From the NCBI RefSeq assembly GCF_003572205.1, contig NZ_QXNY01000006.1, positions 310,001 through 374,000 of the forward strand: DNA of 64,000 nucleotides. Reading direction: 5' to 3'. This document shows positions 42,254 through 51,261 of the stretch, piece by piece (positions within the stretch are counted from its first letter, which is position 1; each line of letters starts with the position of its first letter). The DNA is from Algihabitans albus (lineage in GTDB: Bacteria; Pseudomonadota; Alphaproteobacteria; Kiloniellales; DSM-21159). The translations under genes were made by a program, and so were the position numbers. The notes below the pieces were generated by a model, which was not told the origin of the DNA, ran no database searches, and saw only the letters and a list, made by a program, of their open reading frames with translations.

Positions 42254-43423
42254 TTAGCTTCTCGCTTGGGGGGACAGAAGTGTCTGGAGTCGTTCGACCA
42301 CCTGCGGCAACTCGTCGTCGGCCGGGCGGCCGGCGGCCGGAAAGGGCTCACCGAGCCGAACTGCAAGGCCGCGCTCGATCAGCAAGCGGTGCACGGCGGT
42401 CAGATCACGGGAATAGCCGACGAGGCCGAGCCGGTAAAGGGCGTTCCCGAGGCTCTGCAGGCGACCAGCGTTTGGATCTCCGAAACTGGGTGGGTGAAGC
42501 TGGCGTGCCAGGGCCTGTTGCAGCCGGGTCCAGGGCGACGGCCGCAGCGGCAGTTCCGCGATGGCGAGCGGTCGTCCCAGGCGGGCGATCTCGACCAGCA
42601 TGGAGGTGCTGTCGCCGGTGACGACGAACTGGTCGGCCAGGCCCAGCAGGCCCAGGTAGGGGTTGGTCTCGTCCTCCGCCTGCCAGCGATACAGCCTGGC
42701 GCCCGGCGGCAGGGCCGCCGCCAACGCCTCCGAAACCTCGCGCGGCGTCCGCCGGCTGGTCGAGACGTAGAGGCTGCCGCCTTGCCGTGCCGCCATGGTC
42801 TGCGCCGTGGCGACGATCTGACGGGCCTGGGCGGCATGGAACGCGAAGGGCTCCGTCGCGCCGCCGACCAGAAGCGCGGTCAGGGGGCGCGGCATCTCCG
42901 CGAGCTGCGGTGCGAAGTCGGCGGCCGCCGCAGCGATTGCGGTGGCATCGAGTCGCATCAGCGGGAGTCCCAGGCGCAGCACGTTGGGCTGCTCGGGAAG
43001 ACGTTGCTGCACCGTCGAGATGACCAGGTCGAAGCGCTCCAGCCATCGCTTCGGACGGCCGATCAGGACAAGCTTGCTGCGGCCGCCGGACTGCTGATGG
43101 ACCCAGAGGGCGGCCATGGCCGGGCGGCGGCCGGCGGTGAGGATCAGATCGGGCCAGGGCGGAACCAAGCTCGCCGAGCGCGCGGAGTCCAGGTGATGCA
43201 GGGACGGCTCGAAGCGGGGTTTGCCCAGGACGTAGGGTGTTTGCAGAGACAGCAGCTTGCGTTCGAAGGGCAGGCCGAGCGCCTCCGCGATGATCTCGAC
43301 CTGGGCATTGTCGCCCAGCTTGTCGCCGATCAGAAGCCAGATCCGCGGCGCCGCCTTTCTCGCCGCATTCTCGGCGGCGGGCTCTGAGCTGTTCTGCAGG
43401 GTCTCGTGCGTGGCGGGAGCCAT
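42254..43423 (-). CDS. ELM1-family protein, paralogue 3
   Basis: A 389-aa protein with RIWLLIGDKLGDNAQVEIIA, PWPDLILTAGRRPAMAALWV, NPYLGLLGLADQFVVTGDST and SMLVEIARLGRPLAIAEL. It is encoded on the minus strand between an ABC exporter (50 bp upstream) and a methyltransferase (7 bp downstream), in a different operon from the other two copies. Having three ELM1 genes within 8 kb is unusual; most bacteria with the family appear to carry one. Confidence 0.82.
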   Translation of the reverse strand: MAPATHETLQNSSEPAAENAARKAAPRIWLLIGDKLGDNAQVEIIAEALGLPFERKLLSLQTPYVLGKPRFEPSLHHLDSARSASLVPPWPDLILTAGRRPAMAALWVHQQSGGRSKLVLIGRPKRWLERFDLVISTVQQRLPEQPNVLRLGLPLMRLDATAIAAAAADFAPQLAEMPRPLTALLVGGATEPFAFHAAQARQIVATAQTMAARQGGSLYVSTSRRTPREVSEALAAALPPGARLYRWQAEDETNPYLGLLGLADQFVVTGDSTSMLVEIARLGRPLAIAELPLRPSPWTRLQQALARQLHPPSFGDPNAGRLQSLGNALYRLGLVGYSRDLTAVHRLLIERGLAVRLGEPFPAAGRPADDELPQVVERLQTLLSPQARS

Positions 43424-43473
43424 GGCGGCGCGTCAGGCCGTCCGGAGCCGCGCCATGCCGAGCGGCCGGGCGG

Positions 43474-45249
43474 TCATGAGGACGATTGCGTCCCGACGCT
43501 GGCAGCGCTCCCGCCCGCCGAGGCCGACTCCAGTTGCGAGTCCGGTCCCTGTTCCGAGGGTGGCGGCATCCTGGCGACCTGTCCGTCGTGAAGCTGGTAG
43601 ACGTGATCGGCGATCTTCAGAAGCTGCGGACGATGGGTAATGGCGAGGATCGTCAAGTCCGGCGTCAGGCCGTCGAGGGTGGCGCAAAGCTCCTCCTCCG
43701 ACCGGGAATCCAGGGCGCTGGTGACCTCGTCGAGCACCAGCAGCCTTGGCTGGCCGGCGAGGGCGCGTGCGAGCGTGAGTCGCTGACGCTGACCGCCGGA
43801 CAACTTGCCGCCCCTCTCGCCGACGGTGGTCTGCAGGCCGTCGGGCAGGGCGGCGACGAAGTCGGCGGCCCCGGCCAGTTGAAGCGCCTTCCACACGTCG
43901 TCCTCTGAGATTTCGGGGTCGCCCAGCGTGATGTTCATCTGAACGCTGTCGTGAAACAGCACCAGGTCCTGCGATACATATCCGATCATGCGCCGCCAGC
44001 GCTGCAGGTCGAGATCGGACAGCGCGGTTTCGTCGATCAGGATCTGGCCGGCGTCGGGATCCTGCAGGCCGATGATCAGGTCGGCGAGGGTCGTCTTGCC
44101 GGTGCCGGAGGTCCCGATCAGGACGGTGATCTCGCCGCGCGGAATTTCCAGATCGATGTTCCGGAACACCTGATGCGACCCGAAGGCCTTGCTGACGCCG
44201 GCCAGCCGGCAGCCCCGCTCGAAGCTGGGCGTCGCGCCGCCGTGGGCCTGCTCGGCGGCGGCCTCGCTTTCGGCGATCAGCGCCTCGACCGCGTGATAGG
44301 GGCTCTCCCCCAGTACGGCCTTCTGATACTGCCGCTGCATCCGCATCACGTTCTTCACCAGCTTCAGGATGACAACGTACATCACGATCAGTTCGCTGGG
44401 GGGAATGGCCGAGACTTCGATGGCGAAGATCAGCCCGACGCCCATCACCGCCGTCGTCAGGATTTCCTGAAAGCTCTTCAGCGCTTCGATACTGGTGACC
44501 TGCCGCCGCAGCGCCTTGCGCAGGCCGGCGATCTGTTTTTCGAGATAGGCGGCGAAGGCCGCCTGCCGGGCCATCGCCTTCAGGGTCTTCATGTTGTTCA
44601 GGACGTCGGTCAGGTAGGTGACCATGTAGCGCGTCCGGTTGGTCTGCTTCAGGCCGGCCTTGCGCGCCGCGCGCACCAGGAAGCCGAGCAGGCCGACCAC
44701 GACGGCACCGCCGAGCAGGGCGAGCAGCGTGAGCTGCCAAGACACCAGCAGGGCGATGACGAGATAGACCAGAACCTGGATCGTATCGGCGATGAACTCG
44801 GCGGCGATCTGATAGGCACGGCCGGCCCGCGTCGCTTCGGTGCTCATGGCGTTGGCGATGCGGCCGACCGGCTGCGTCACGAAGTAGCTCCAGCGGCCGC
44901 GCAGGAGGTTGCCGACCAGCGTCGCGCGCAGACCCGTCGCGACCTCGGCCACCGCGTAGCCGACGTGGCGCATGGCGATCAGCGTGAAGATCGCCTTCGC
45001 CGTGATGCTCGCCACGATCAGCAGCACCAGGACATGGGGCTCCGGCGACAGCCCCACCGACTCGATGAGCTCGATCAGCATGCGCGAGAAGGGCGAGGCG
45101 TCGGGATCGGCGCCGATCATGATGGTGATCAGCGGCAGGAGGTTGGCGACGCCGATGCCTTCGGCGAGGCCGGCCAGCACCAGCCCGGCCAGCACCGTCC
45201 AGGAGTTGGTGCCCTTGGCGAGGAAGAAGATCCGCAGGACGCTCAGCAT
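43474..45249 (-). CDS. ABC exporter, fused transmembrane and ATPase domains
   Basis: A 591-aa half-transporter. Six membrane helices lie in residues 1-310; the ATPase follows with Walker A GTSGTGKT (379-386), signature LSGGQRQR (483-490) and Walker B LLVLDE (503-508), plus the switch histidine in AITHRPQ. The architecture is that of MsbA/PglK-type lipid or lipid-linked-glycan flippases; it would act as a homodimer in the inner membrane. Walker A has T in place of the usual S/G (GTSGTGKT), which keeps the essential Gly-Lys-Thr. It begins the operon with ELM1 paralogue 3 and a methyltransferase. Confidence 0.88.
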   Translation of the reverse strand: MLSVLRIFFLAKGTNSWTVLAGLVLAGLAEGIGVANLLPLITIMIGADPDASPFSRMLIELIESVGLSPEPHVLVLLIVASITAKAIFTLIAMRHVGYAVAEVATGLRATLVGNLLRGRWSYFVTQPVGRIANAMSTEATRAGRAYQIAAEFIADTIQVLVYLVIALLVSWQLTLLALLGGAVVVGLLGFLVRAARKAGLKQTNRTRYMVTYLTDVLNNMKTLKAMARQAAFAAYLEKQIAGLRKALRRQVTSIEALKSFQEILTTAVMGVGLIFAIEVSAIPPSELIVMYVVILKLVKNVMRMQRQYQKAVLGESPYHAVEALIAESEAAAEQAHGGATPSFERGCRLAGVSKAFGSHQVFRNIDLEIPRGEITVLIGTSGTGKTTLADLIIGLQDPDAGQILIDETALSDLDLQRWRRMIGYVSQDLVLFHDSVQMNITLGDPEISEDDVWKALQLAGAADFVAALPDGLQTTVGERGGKLSGGQRQRLTLARALAGQPRLLVLDEVTSALDSRSEEELCATLDGLTPDLTILAITHRPQLLKIADHVYQLHDGQVARMPPPSEQGPDSQLESASAGGSAASVGTQSSS

Positions 45250-45587
45250 GCCGTCTTACTCGTTGCCGGCCGGTCCGCCGGCTGGCCAGGTTGAAACAGG
45301 CCTGTCGAAACAGACCTGCTGAAAACAGACCCCCCGTTAATCGCCCCGGGCGCTCATCGCGCTCGCGCGACGGACCTCCAGGCGGTTCCTCTCAATAGAA
45401 CCTCGCGGAGGGCTGGACAAGCTGCCAGGTCGAGGCGCCGGGCGCCCCGTTCGAGGATGCGGGATCGAGCCTGTGCTCTTCGGCCCTTCTTCGCCTGCAA
45501 CGCAGGGAGGATCCCGTCGGGCGGTTGCGGCTTGAAGTGGTGCGGTGCCGCGCGCTTCGAGGTCTCGATCCGCCAGAGGCCGTGCGG
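45250..45587. other. 338-bp non-coding gap upstream of the ABC exporter
   Basis: No gene is evident. Its exporter-proximal end holds three 12-nt direct repeats at a 14-nt period (entered separately). The remainder lies between the repeats and the end of the XRE-cupin gene and is GC-rich without clear signals. Confidence 0.45.
45293..45332 (+). repeat. Three 12-nt direct repeats, 14-nt period
   Basis: GAAACAGGCCTG (45293-45304), GAAACAGACCTG (45307-45318) and GAAAACAGACCC (45321-45332) repeat every 14 nt. They lie 44-83 bp upstream of the exporter start (45249, minus strand), where an operator would be expected. The second copy differs from the first by one base and the third by three. Confidence 0.6.
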
Positions 45588-46250
45588 TCAGTAGAACGGC
45601 TGGCTGACCACCCAGAGAATCTCCGCCTCGTCTTGGCCGGCATTGCGGAACTTGTGCGGCCGTGGGCTCTCGAAGCAGAAGGTGTCGCCCGGGCTGAGAC
45701 GATAGGTGGTTGTTCCGATCGTGATCTCCAGAGTGCCCTTGAGGACGTGCCCGATCTCCTCGCCGTCGTGCGTGTAGGGGTCGTCGCCCGATCCGCCGCC
45801 CGGTTCGATCACCACGATCATGCCCTGCAGGCCGCTGCCCGCCTTCTGGGTCAGCAGTTCCTTGCGCATCCGTTTTTCGCCCAAGACCAGGACGCGGCGC
45901 TCGCTGCGACGAACCACGATTTCGTCGGGAGTCGCCCCCGGCCGTTCGAACAGGCGCTCCATCGGCAGGTCGATGGCCGCACAGAGCTCGCGCAGAACCC
46001 GCAGAGACGGGGAGGTCAGCCCGCGTTCGATCTGGCTGACCGTTCCGATCGCCACGCCGGCGCGTGCGGCGGCCTGTCTCAAGGACAAGCCCCTGGTACC
46101 GCGCCAGGCGCGCAGGATCGCACCGATCCTGGCATCGTGAACGTCGGCGCCGCTCGGTTCGTTTCGGTCTTCGGGGGCCGGTGCGGCGCCTGCACCGCTG
46201 TCTGCGGCGGCGCCTTGGTTCTCCCGGCTGCGCAGGGGTTGGTCAGTCAT
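45588..46250 (-). CDS. XRE-family regulator with C-terminal cupin domain (PuuR-like)
   Basis: A 220-aa protein. The helix-turn-helix (about residues 38-95) contains LSLRQAAARAGVAIGTVSQ and IERGLTSPSLRVL. The C-terminal cupin shows THDGEEIGHVLKGTLEI and LSPGDTFCFESPRPHKF. The same architecture is found in PuuR (putrescine utilisation), and these proteins typically repress an adjacent, divergently transcribed catabolic operon. That operon would be the TRAP-GGT-oxidase genes starting at 46450. The ATG start at 46250 overlaps a five-codon upstream reading frame (see findings). Confidence 0.87.
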   Translation of the reverse strand: MTDQPLRSRENQGAAADSGAGAAPAPEDRNEPSGADVHDARIGAILRAWRGTRGLSLRQAAARAGVAIGTVSQIERGLTSPSLRVLRELCAAIDLPMERLFERPGATPDEIVVRRSERRVLVLGEKRMRKELLTQKAGSGLQGMIVVIEPGGGSGDDPYTHDGEEIGHVLKGTLEITIGTTTYRLSPGDTFCFESPRPHKFRNAGQDEAEILWVVSQPFY

Positions 46251-46289
46251 CGCCGGTCAGTCATCGGTTGACTCCTCGGTGAACGCTAT

Positions 46290-46303
46290 TTCAGAATATT
46301 GAA
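46290..46303. promoter_or_regulatory. Near-palindromic AT-rich site in the divergent region
   Basis: TTCAGAATATTGAA is a palindrome (TTCAATATTGAA) with one extra G. It sits in the AT-rich 199-bp divergent region between the XRE-cupin gene and the TRAP operon, 40 bp from the regulator start. It is a candidate operator; no second copy was seen. Confidence 0.35.
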
Positions 46304-46449
46304 CATAATTACTCTGACATCTGGCGCCGACAGGGTAAATAGCAGTCGCAACCTCAGACTGAAAGGTCGGGCGACGAGGTTTGCTGCCGATACTCTGAGC
46401 TATCGGTACGGTATGTCGAGTGTTCATCACACTGAACGGGGAGGGGAAG

Positions 46450-47469
46450 ATGACGAAGCATGACACGGTCCGTCGCCAAGGGGTCACCCGCCGAACGGCC
46501 TTGCGGTTTGGGGCAGCGCTGGGCGGGCTCGCACTTCTTCCCGGCTCTTTCGCCCGCGCCCAGGTGCGCGGCGACCAATACGTTTTCGGGTCCGCCAGCC
46601 TTGGATCGACCGGCTATGTGATCATCGAGGCTCTCAGCACGATCGTGAACCGCCATACCGATCTGCAGACGTCATCCCAATCGACCTCTGGCGGTGCGGA
46701 GAATATTGCTCTGATCGGCCAGTCCCTGCTCGATTTCGGTCAGTCGACCTCGGTCGATCTGGTGCCGGCCTCGCGGGGCTCCGCACCCTATCCGGCGCCG
46801 ATCGAGGTGCGGCAGCTCTTCTGCTACACGACGTTCGCACTGCCGCCGATCGTCAAGGCCGACAGCGACATCGAGCGATTCGAGGATCTGGCGGACAAGC
46901 GTGTCGCGCCGGGGACCTCGGGTGGAACCACGGCGCAATCCTGGCGGCTCATGTTCGGCGCCGCCGGACTGGCCGATAGCGTACGCTTCACCTACGGGTC
47001 CTGGCGCGAGGTCTACGATCAGTTCTCCGCCGGGCGGGTCGACTGCATCCCCGCGATCCTGACCAACCTGCGTCCGGCGCCGATCGTTCGGGAACTGACC
47101 ACCAATACCGAGATCCGCGCCGTCTCCTTCCCCGACGCGGTGATCGAGAAGGCCCAGGCGGAAAATCCCGGCATCATGCGTTTCGACGTCACGCCGGAGA
47201 CCTGGCCGGCGATCAGCGAACCCTGCGTCGGCACCGGCTCATCCGGGATTCTGGCCGCCCACGCCGGCGTCGATCACGAGACCGGCTATGCGATCGCTCG
47301 CGCGGTCTTCGAAAACACCGAGCAGCTTTACCAGATCGCTGACGTGTTGCGCAGCGTAACCCTGGAGTCGGCGACGCGCTACCTGGTCGCCGGCGTACCG
47401 GTCAACGCCGGGGCCGCCCAGTACTTCAAGGAACAGGGTGTCTGGCGTAGCGACCTGACCGAGGCCTGA
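46450..47469 (+). CDS. TAXI-family TRAP transporter solute-binding protein
   Basis: A 339-aa periplasmic protein. Start ATG 46450 follows GGGAGGGG and gives a twin-arginine-like signal (TRRTALRFGAALGGLALLPGSFARA). YVFGSASLGSTGYVIIEALS and APGTSGGTTAQSWRLMFGAAG are typical TAXI segments (the T-x-G-x-T/S opening strand). TAXI proteins deliver amino acids such as glutamate or small carboxylates to fused 4/12-TM permeases, which is the next gene here. It is divergent from the XRE-cupin regulator. Confidence 0.9.
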   Translation: MTKHDTVRRQGVTRRTALRFGAALGGLALLPGSFARAQVRGDQYVFGSASLGSTGYVIIEALSTIVNRHTDLQTSSQSTSGGAENIALIGQSLLDFGQSTSVDLVPASRGSAPYPAPIEVRQLFCYTTFALPPIVKADSDIERFEDLADKRVAPGTSGGTTAQSWRLMFGAAGLADSVRFTYGSWREVYDQFSAGRVDCIPAILTNLRPAPIVRELTTNTEIRAVSFPDAVIEKAQAENPGIMRFDVTPETWPAISEPCVGTGSSGILAAHAGVDHETGYAIARAVFENTEQLYQIADVLRSVTLESATRYLVAGVPVNAGAAQYFKEQGVWRSDLTEA

Positions 47470-47516
47470 GGCTCGGCGTCGGCGGGCAGCAGATCCAGAG
47501 GAAAGTAGATCAGGGT

Positions 47517-49520
47517 ATGCAAGGGGGATTTGCCGACGCTTTGGTGGCGAAGGTGGACCGTGGCCACGGTCCGGCCAAGGCGACGGCGCTGGTCTACTAC
47601 GCCGTGGCGGTCGCCATGGCGCTCCTGCATCTCTGGCAGGCCTATGTCTTCGCCTTGCCCTCGGGCCAGTTCAAGAATCTGCATCTCGGTCTGTCGCTGA
47701 TCCTGACCTTCCTGGCGGCGGCGACGGCCGCCGGCGCGCGCCGCGAACGTCTGGCGCAGGCCTTTCTTCTCGGCCTCGCCCTGCTCACCCTGGTGCCGCT
47801 CGGCTACATCCACCTGGAGTATGAGGCGCTCGTCACCCAGCGTTCGTTTCTGCCGAGCCGGCCGGACGTCTGGATCGCGGGGCTGCTGCTGGTCATCGCT
47901 CTCTATGCCGTCTGGCGCGACTGGGGCGCCTCGATCCCCGTCATCGCCGTTCTCTCGCTGATCTACGCCTACTTCGGGTATCTCGTTCCGGGCTTCGCGA
48001 ACCATGGCGGCATCGGCTGGGACCGGATGGTGGGCATCACCTCGATTCCCTACTTCCGGGGGCTTCTCGGCAACCTGACGGGTATCTCGGCGTCGACGAT
48101 TTTTCTGTTCATGCTGCTGGCCGGCCTGCTGAAGGCAACCGGCGGTCTGGACTACATCATGCGCGCGGCCTTCGGGCTGGTCGGTGGCATGCGGGCCGGG
48201 CCGGCCCAGGCGGCCATTGCCTCCTCCGGGTTTTTCGGCAGCATTTCCGGATCGATCATGGCGAACGTCGCCTCGACCGGCGCCTTCACGATCCCGCTGA
48301 TGAAGAGGACCGGGTTCGCGCCGCACTTCGCCGGTGCGGTGGAGGCGACCGCCTCGGCCGGCGGTCAGGTGACGCCGCCCAAGCTCGGCCTGACCGCCTT
48401 TCTGATCGTCGGCATCACCGGCATTCCCTACGCGGAGGTCATGGTCGCGACCGTGTTTCCCGCGTTGCTGTTCTACGCCTTCCTGATGTGGGGCGTGCAT
48501 CTGCGCGCGGTGCGCCTGGACATCGATGCGCGACGTGTCAAGCAGGACATCTCCGATGTACCAATGATGGAGATGAGCCTGGCGCGTGCGACGCTGCTGC
48601 ATCTCCATCTCATTTTCGCCGTCGCTGTTCTCGTCTACCTGCTGGTCGGCGGTATGCCGGCGGGGATCGCCGCGCTCTACGCCAATTTCACCATCCTTGG
48701 ATTGGAGATCGTCAAACGGCTGGCGGTCGGCCGGCTGCGGCCCGCCGCCTTCGCGGAGGCGGCGCTGGTGGTGCTGCATGGCCTGATCGCCGGCGCGCGC
48801 AGCGGTGCGATGGTGGCTGTCATCATCGCGGTCATCTCGATCATGATCGAATTCGTGGTGGTCACCGGTTTCGCGCAGAAACTCAGCTACGCCATGCTCG
48901 AGATCTCGAACGGCCAGCTCTGGCTACTGCTGCCGCTGGCGGCCCTGTCCTGTCTGGCCTTCGGTATCGGCCTGCCGACTTCCGCCGCCTACATCTTGGT
49001 CGCGCTGCTCGGTGCTCCGGCCATGGTGCAGGTCGGCGTGCCCTTGCTGGCGGCGCATCTTTTCGTCTTCTACTACGCGAACATGTCCGCGCTGACGCCG
49101 CCGGTCGCCGTGGGGGCGCTGGTTGCCTCCAACCTCGCCGGCGCCAGCTTCTGGAAAACCTCCTTTACCGCCCTGCGTCTCGCGCTGCCCGGCTTCCTGC
49201 TGCCGTTCCTCTTCGTCGTGCAGCCCGGGATCCTCGGCATCGGGGTCGGCCTCGGCGAGCAGCTTCTGTTCGTCGCGCTCGCCTTCGTCGCGCTCATGGC
49301 GCTGAACAGCGCGATCGAGGGCTACCTTCTGGCGCCGCTCAGCCGGATCGAGCGGCTTCTGCTGCTGCCGGCCGCCTTTACCCTGCTGCTGCCGGGCCTT
49401 ATCACCGACCTTCTCGGCCTCGCGCTCGTGGCGGCGGTGGTCGCCCGCCAGGTTTTCTTCGCCAACCGCCGGCGCGATCTCGATCCAATGGCGCAGCTTC
49501 ATGGAGATCGCTCCGAATGA
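47517..49520 (+). CDS. TRAP transporter permease, fused 4TM-12TM (TAXI type)
   Basis: A 667-aa integral membrane protein with many hydrophobic helices. The segment SGSIMANVASTGAFTIPLMKR and AGGQVTPPKLGLTAFLIVGITGIPYAEV are signatures of fused DctQM permeases; LPTSAAYILVALLGAPAMVQ belongs to the second half. It couples Na+ or H+ flow to uptake of the ligand captured by the TAXI protein, 47 bp upstream. The RBS AGAGGAAAG lies at about 47498-47506. Its stop overlaps the next gene by 4 nt. Confidence 0.92.
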   Translation: MQGGFADALVAKVDRGHGPAKATALVYYAVAVAMALLHLWQAYVFALPSGQFKNLHLGLSLILTFLAAATAAGARRERLAQAFLLGLALLTLVPLGYIHLEYEALVTQRSFLPSRPDVWIAGLLLVIALYAVWRDWGASIPVIAVLSLIYAYFGYLVPGFANHGGIGWDRMVGITSIPYFRGLLGNLTGISASTIFLFMLLAGLLKATGGLDYIMRAAFGLVGGMRAGPAQAAIASSGFFGSISGSIMANVASTGAFTIPLMKRTGFAPHFAGAVEATASAGGQVTPPKLGLTAFLIVGITGIPYAEVMVATVFPALLFYAFLMWGVHLRAVRLDIDARRVKQDISDVPMMEMSLARATLLHLHLIFAVAVLVYLLVGGMPAGIAALYANFTILGLEIVKRLAVGRLRPAAFAEAALVVLHGLIAGARSGAMVAVIIAVISIMIEFVVVTGFAQKLSYAMLEISNGQLWLLLPLAALSCLAFGIGLPTSAAYILVALLGAPAMVQVGVPLLAAHLFVFYYANMSALTPPVAVGALVASNLAGASFWKTSFTALRLALPGFLLPFLFVVQPGILGIGVGLGEQLLFVALAFVALMALNSAIEGYLLAPLSRIERLLLLPAAFTLLLPGLITDLLGLALVAAVVARQVFFANRRRDLDPMAQLHGDRSE

Positions 49521-51226
49521 CCTTGACCCGCCCCTGCGTCGGCGCGACGCGCCATGTCGTATCGGCCGGCCATTACCTGGCGGCGAGTGCCGCTCACGAC
49601 GTGCTGGAGGGCGGCGGCAATGCGGTCGATGCCGGCTGCGCCGCCGGTCTCGCCCTCGGTGTGGTGCAGAGCGACCTGGTCAACATCGGCGGTGTCGCCC
49701 CGATCATGGTCCGCATGGCGGATAGCCCCACGCCGATCACCATCGACGGTCTCGGAGTCTGGCCCGCCGGCCTTCCGGAACGGCATTTCCTCGAGCGTCA
49801 CGGCGGCGAGATTCCGCTCGGGGTCGAGCGGATCGTGGTGCCGGCTGCGATCGATGCCTGGGTCACCGCGCTGGAGCGGTTCGGGACCCTGCGTTTCGCC
49901 GATGTCGCCGCCGCGGCGATTCGCTATGCGCGGGAGGGTATTCCGGCGCATCCGCTGCTGGTCGATACGATTACCGAGCAGGTGGAAGGCTACAGCCGGT
50001 GGGACTCCAACGCGGCGATCTATCTGCCCGGTGGCCGCGTGCCGAAGGTGGGCGAGCGTTTCCTTCAGACCGATCTCGCCTGCACTCTGCAGTTCCTCTG
50101 CGACGAGGAAGCAGCCGCGGAGGGCGATCGCCTGACCGGCTTGGCGGCGGCGCGGGCGGCCTTCTATACCGGCGACGTGGCGCGCAAGATCGTGCGTTTC
50201 GTCCAGGCGGAGGGCGGCTTTCTCGCGCTGTCCGACATGGCCGAGTTTCGCTGCCGGGTCGAACCGGCGCTGGCGACCGCCTGGCGCGGCACGACCGTCT
50301 TCACCTGCGGACCCTGGTGCCAGGGTCCCGCGCTCGCCCTCGCGCTGAATCAGATCGAGGCGGCGGGTTTGGAGGGACTGGGCCACAACGACGCGGCCTA
50401 TATCCACCTGCTGACGGAGATTCTCAATAACGCTTTTGCCGACCGCGAGTATCACTTCACCGACCCTCGCTTCGGCGAGGTTCCCCTGGAGCGTCTGCTG
50501 TCGGAGGCCCATGCCCGCGCCCGTCTGCGCGAAATCGACCCGCAGTGCGCGCGCGCGGGCATGCCCGCTCCGATCCTGCCGCTGGATGGCCGCGTCGCGG
50601 CGGCGCCGCTGTCCGGCGACAGTCCCAGGCCGGAGCCGGATACCTCCTACGTTGCCGTGGTCGACGCCGCCGGCAACGCCTTCTCGGCCACGCCGAGCGA
50701 CGGCTCCTGGACCGTTCCGGTCGTGCCCGGGCTCGGGCTGGTCCCTTCGGGCCGTGGCAGCCAGTCGCGTCCCGATCCGGCCCATCCCGCCGGCGTGCGG
50801 GCAGGCAAGCGCCCGCGCCTGACGCCGAACCCGGCAATGCTGGTCGCGGGCGCCGCGGATGCCGATGTCATGCCCTTCGGTTCGCCCGGTGGCGACGTGC
50901 AGACCCAGGCCATGCTGCAAGTACTGCTCAACCGGCGTCATTTCGGGATGGATCTGCAAGCGTCCATCGATGCGCCGCGTTTCGCCACCTTCAATTTCCC
51001 GTCGTCCTTTGCACCCTTCACGCACCACGCCGGTCTGGTGAAGCTCGAGGGGCGGATCGACGAGTCCGTGGCGGAGGCGCTGCGTGCCAAGGGACACCGC
51101 ATCGACCGTTGGCCCGACTTCGACTGGCGGGCCGGAGGCGTCTGCGCAGTGGAAAGCGATCGCGGTCAGGGGTTGGTTTTCGGCGGTGCCGATCCGCGGC
51201 GGCCGTCCTATGCCATCGGCGGCTGA
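49517..51226 (+). CDS. Gamma-glutamyltransferase family hydrolase
   Basis: A 569-aa Ntn-hydrolase precursor. The autoprocessing nucleophile is Thr376 in PDTSYVAVVDAAGNAFS, matching E. coli GGT Thr391 (followed there by THYSVV). The large-subunit start has VVSAGHYLAASAAHDVLEGGG and NAVDAG; the small subunit ends with PFGSPGGDVQTQAML and the usual GGADPRRPSYA. There is no obvious signal peptide, so cytoplasmic action is likely, unlike periplasmic GGT. Start ATG 49517 overlaps the permease stop. Context suggests cleavage of a gamma-glutamyl amine or related amide taken up by the TRAP system. Confidence 0.88.
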   Translation: MTLTRPCVGATRHVVSAGHYLAASAAHDVLEGGGNAVDAGCAAGLALGVVQSDLVNIGGVAPIMVRMADSPTPITIDGLGVWPAGLPERHFLERHGGEIPLGVERIVVPAAIDAWVTALERFGTLRFADVAAAAIRYAREGIPAHPLLVDTITEQVEGYSRWDSNAAIYLPGGRVPKVGERFLQTDLACTLQFLCDEEAAAEGDRLTGLAAARAAFYTGDVARKIVRFVQAEGGFLALSDMAEFRCRVEPALATAWRGTTVFTCGPWCQGPALALALNQIEAAGLEGLGHNDAAYIHLLTEILNNAFADREYHFTDPRFGEVPLERLLSEAHARARLREIDPQCARAGMPAPILPLDGRVAAAPLSGDSPRPEPDTSYVAVVDAAGNAFSATPSDGSWTVPVVPGLGLVPSGRGSQSRPDPAHPAGVRAGKRPRLTPNPAMLVAGAADADVMPFGSPGGDVQTQAMLQVLLNRRHFGMDLQASIDAPRFATFNFPSSFAPFTHHAGLVKLEGRIDESVAEALRAKGHRIDRWPDFDWRAGGVCAVESDRGQGLVFGGADPRRPSYAIGG

Positions 51227-51261
51227 GGCAGTGGGTTGAGAGACAGCGCAGGAGCCGCCAC

